Shown: positions 12,854-14,562 of the stretch, piece after piece
Layout: every line of letters begins with the position of its first letter
How positions within the stretch are numbered: position 1 is the first letter of the stretch
DNA from: Firmicutes bacterium UBA5473
Lineage (GTDB): Bacteria > Bacillota > DTU084
Assembly (NCBI GenBank): GCA_002427165.1
Contig: DIQB01000048.1
Span: 1-14,562 of the forward strand
Direction: 5' to 3'
DNA length: 14,562 nucleotides
The notes under the pieces: model-generated
Told to the model about the DNA's origin: nothing
The model's database searches: none
The model's input: only the letters and a program-made list of their open reading frames with translations
Made by a program: the position numbers and the translations under genes

Positions 12854-12882
12854 ATATCCTATGCAAGAGGGGCCCATCCTGC
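12854..12882 (-). promoter_or_regulatory. Sigma-H-type promoter candidate for the ddl operon
   Basis: On the minus strand GCAGGATGG (12882-12874), 11 bases, then ATAGGATAT (12862-12854). The -10 has GGAT for GAAT and is directly followed by AAT, so a TATAAT (12857-12852) also overlaps it. The first base lies in the surE stop codon. It would let ddl be transcribed apart from surE. Confidence 0.5.
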
Positions 12883-13622
12883 TACCAGCCCTTATTTTTT
12901 AATTTTCTTCGCATTTCCTCATCTGTGAGCTTAAAACTCAGGGGTGTAATGGAGATCTTGCCATCTAAGATCGCAACAATATCGCTGTTGGGATCTTCTA
13001 TGCAATCAACCCTCTCCCCTGCCAGCCAAAAATACTCCTTACCCCTGGGGTCGGTTCGCTTTTCAAACACATTGCAATAGCGTCGCACCCCCAGCGTGGT
13101 AACCCGGCTCTGGGTGGGCTCCCCTGGAGGCACATTGATATTGATCAGGGTTGGACCTGGAGATTCGTCCCGAAACTCCTGAAGAAAAGCTTTGGCAAAA
13201 GCTGCAGCAGGGCCGAAATCCGAGGCAGGATCTGCAAGGGAGATGGCAAGGGAGGGTCGATCATAGATGGTGCCCTCAACAGCTGCGGAAACAGTGCCTG
13301 AATAAAGCACATCTGTACCCAAGTTGGAGCCATAATTAATTCCAGAGCAAACCCACGTGGGTGTCGTTGGCAGGAGGACCTCCATGGCCAGCTTCACGCA
13401 GTCTGCAGGGGTGCCATTCAGATGCCAGGCAGCCTCCTCACCTACACCCAACTCTACCTTTTCAGGCCGCAGGGGCTTATGCACTGTAATGGCGTGGCCT
13501 GTGGCGCTACGCTCTCGATCTGGCGCTAAGATCCAAACTTTACCAAGCTCCACCAATGCAGTAGCCAGGGCTTTTAGCCCTGGCGCCCAGATTCCATCAT
13601 CATTGGTAAGTAAAAAGTTCAA
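12882..13622 (-). CDS. surE: 5'/3'-nucleotidase SurE
   Basis: A 246-residue SurE protein: a metal-dependent phosphatase for nucleoside monophosphates and some other phosphate esters in the cytoplasm. Active-site residues are visible: NFLLTNDDGIWAPG (Asp8, Asp9), APDRERSATGHA (Ser39), LNGTPADCVK and SGINYGSNLGTDVLYSGTVSAA (Asn96). The start is taken as TTG at 13622, giving MNFLLTNDDG like the family. It lies eight bases after a run of seven G. TTG at 13628 would be too close to that site. It is 57 bases downstream of mgtC. Confidence 0.95.
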   Translation of the reverse strand: MNFLLTNDDGIWAPGLKALATALVELGKVWILAPDRERSATGHAITVHKPLRPEKVELGVGEEAAWHLNGTPADCVKLAMEVLLPTTPTWVCSGINYGSNLGTDVLYSGTVSAAVEGTIYDRPSLAISLADPASDFGPAAAFAKAFLQEFRDESPGPTLININVPPGEPTQSRVTTLGVRRYCNVFEKRTDPRGKEYFWLAGERVDCIEDPNSDIVAILDGKISITPLSFKLTDEEMRRKLKNKGW

Positions 13623-13679
13623 GCTCAATTCCCCCCCAAATTAATCCCTTCTCCAGATACTCGGGGCTGTCTGCGGAAT

Positions 13680-14339
13680 TTAATCCATCACCTGAACCTT
13701 ATTGATCCCCTCAAGCCCACTTAATTGATCTAACAGTTGCATCCGCTGGAGGCTAGGGGGAAGGCTGAGCCGCAAGATAGCTATGGCCTGGGTTTTATCT
13801 TGGGATTCCTCCAATTCCACAGCTGAGATATTCACACTTAAATTGCCTAAAAGCGTCCCCAGTCTGCCAACAGCACCTGGCCGATCATCCATGGTGATCC
13901 GCAGTTCCATGGATGTAGCTGTCAGTAGTTTGGGCTCTAAACTTTCCATAAAACCCAAAATTACCACCACAAGACCTGTGGCGAAGGCTGCTGCCAGATA
14001 AAAACCACTGCCGGCTGCAAGTCCAATTCCGCTTACAACCCAAAGACTTGCAGCTGTGGTGAGGCCTTTAATAGTAGAGCCCTCACGCATAATGGTACCT
14101 GCACCCAAAAAGCCAATACCACTGACAACCTGGGCTGCAAGGCGAGCTGGGTCACGATTGGGGCTGGAGAAGGCATATACTGAAATTAGCATCACCAATG
14201 CAGAGCCTAAGCATACAAGAATATGGGTGCGTAGCCCTGCAGGCCTGCGATGACTCTCCCGCTCCAGCCCAATAAAACCGCCCAATAATGCTGCTAAACA
14301 TAGGCGGAGAATAATCTCCCACTGTCCGATAGTAGCCAT
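13680..14339 (-). CDS. MgtC/SapB family membrane protein with C-terminal ACT-like domain
   Basis: 219 residues. The N-terminal part is the MgtC/SapB domain: about five helices with LRLCLAALLGGFIGLERESH, RPAGLRTHILVCLGSALVML, and GIGFLGAGTIMREGSTIKGL followed by TTAASLWVVSGIGLAAGSG. From about residue 140 comes an ACT-like soluble domain (MELRITMDDRPGAVGRLGTL). Enterobacterial MgtC relates to magnesium limitation and ATP synthase control; Bacillota homologues with ACT-type tails are uncharacterised, with a role in Mg handling only inferred. The start is ATG at 14339, one base after the stop codon of the SigH-like gene, so translation is probably coupled to it. The frame is open further upstream but overlaps that gene. 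Confidence 0.85.
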   Translation of the reverse strand: MATIGQWEIILRLCLAALLGGFIGLERESHRRPAGLRTHILVCLGSALVMLISVYAFSSPNRDPARLAAQVVSGIGFLGAGTIMREGSTIKGLTTAASLWVVSGIGLAAGSGFYLAAAFATGLVVVILGFMESLEPKLLTATSMELRITMDDRPGAVGRLGTLLGNLSVNISAVELEESQDKTQAIAILRLSLPPSLQRMQLLDQLSGLEGINKVQVMD

Positions 14340-14340
14340 C

Positions 14341-14562
14341 TCAATCAAGCACCTTTTCGATTTTTGACTTAATTCTGCACAGAGCATTATCGATGGACTT
14401 GGTATGGGTTTTCAGACGGCTTGCCATTTCCTTATAGGAGAGACCGTTGATGTAAAGCATAAATACATTGTATTCAAAGGGACTGAGGGATTCGCGAATA
14501 TGTTTTTGCGTGGCAGCCAATCTCTCCCGCTCTAAAATCAAAGTTTCTGGATCGTTTACCTG
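14341..14562 (-). CDS. RNA polymerase sigma factor, SigH (Spo0H)-like, C-terminal 73 residues
   Basis: The frame runs off the right edge; only region 4 is present. It reads NDPETLILERERLAA, then LSPFEYNVFMLYINGLSYKE and the helix-turn-helix end HTKSIDNALCRIKSK. HTKSIDNALxRIKxK is a hallmark of SigH, the transition-state sigma factor of Bacillota that recognises AGGA...GAAT promoters. A paralogue of SigH cannot be excluded from the C-terminus alone. Instead of rpmG-secE-nusG, the next gene is mgtC, one base away. The ORF has no natural start in the window; TTG at 14541 is internal. Confidence 0.85.
   Translation of the reverse strand, partial: QVNDPETLILERERLAATQKHIRESLSPFEYNVFMLYINGLSYKEMASRLKTHTKSIDNALCRIKSKIEKVLD

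Noticed and set aside
13640..13680. Sigma-H-like motif between mgtC and surE
   Set aside because: A GCAGAC and GGAGAAGG pair has the right spacing but both boxes lack the required AGGA and GAAT cores.
1..14562. CRISPR array, transposon, toxin-antitoxin or phage defence locus
   Set aside because: No direct-repeat array, transposase or integrase motif, or recognised defence protein was seen in any frame.

Overview
The window looks like chromosomal DNA of an endospore-forming-type member of the Bacillota (Clostridia or Limnochordia-like). The support is strong AGGAGG-type ribosome binding sites with frequent TTG and GTG starts, the C-terminal end of a SigH (Spo0H)-type sigma factor at the right edge, a tRNA-Trp at the left edge, a YpmA-like (DUF4264) small protein, a stand-alone PduL and a YkuD L,D-transpeptidase. 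Sampled stretches of most genes are near 50-57% G+C. One block, about 3.3-5.7 kb, is clearly AT-richer (about 35% in a sampled line). A species cannot be named from the sequence alone.

Layout. 1-49: 5' part of tRNA-Trp (minus) with a sigma-A promoter. 175-1452: purine permease (minus). It is divergent from a plus-strand block: pduL (1681-2268), fmdB-like zinc ribbon (2316-2540), yjbQ-like (2584-2976) and a 57-aa zinc-ribbon protein (3097-3270). 3292-5750: AT-rich segment with one DUF4153-type membrane protein. 5760-7315: minus-strand pair of a glycerophosphodiester phosphodiesterase and a divergent UppS-like protein. 7377-8375: plus-strand orphan protein. 8369-9532: AgaS-type sugar-phosphate isomerase/deaminase (minus). 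9633-10649: L,D-transpeptidase (minus). 10752-11129: small hypothetical (minus). 11242-14562: minus-strand run of SigH-like C-terminus, MgtC-ACT, SurE, a two-helix membrane protein, DUF4264, D-Ala-D-Ala ligase and a 63-aa protein, ending in a strong terminator.

How the parts relate. Several genes concern the cell envelope: ddl makes D-Ala-D-Ala, the L,D-transpeptidase remodels peptidoglycan, and the UppS-like protein belongs to the prenyl carrier family. The others are metabolic: purine uptake, acyl-phosphate/CoA exchange, amino-sugar phosphate handling, glycerophosphodiester recycling and nucleotide dephosphorylation. Most transcription units are single genes or short operons closed by hairpin terminators.

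The most notable pattern is a recurring promoter-like motif: GCAGGA, 14 or 15 bases, then a GAAT-like -10 box. It stands before six units on both strands, with a weaker seventh. It fits the published Bacillus subtilis sigma-H consensus (RnAGGAwWW, 11-12 bases, RnnGAATww), and the window itself ends in a SigH-like gene. In addition, a SigH-like gene and tRNA-Trp on the same strand recall the common Bacillota order sigH-rpmG-(tRNA-Trp)-secE-nusG. The window may therefore be about 14 kb of extra genes placed inside that conserved locus. No CRISPR array, insertion sequence, phage gene or defence system was recognised.
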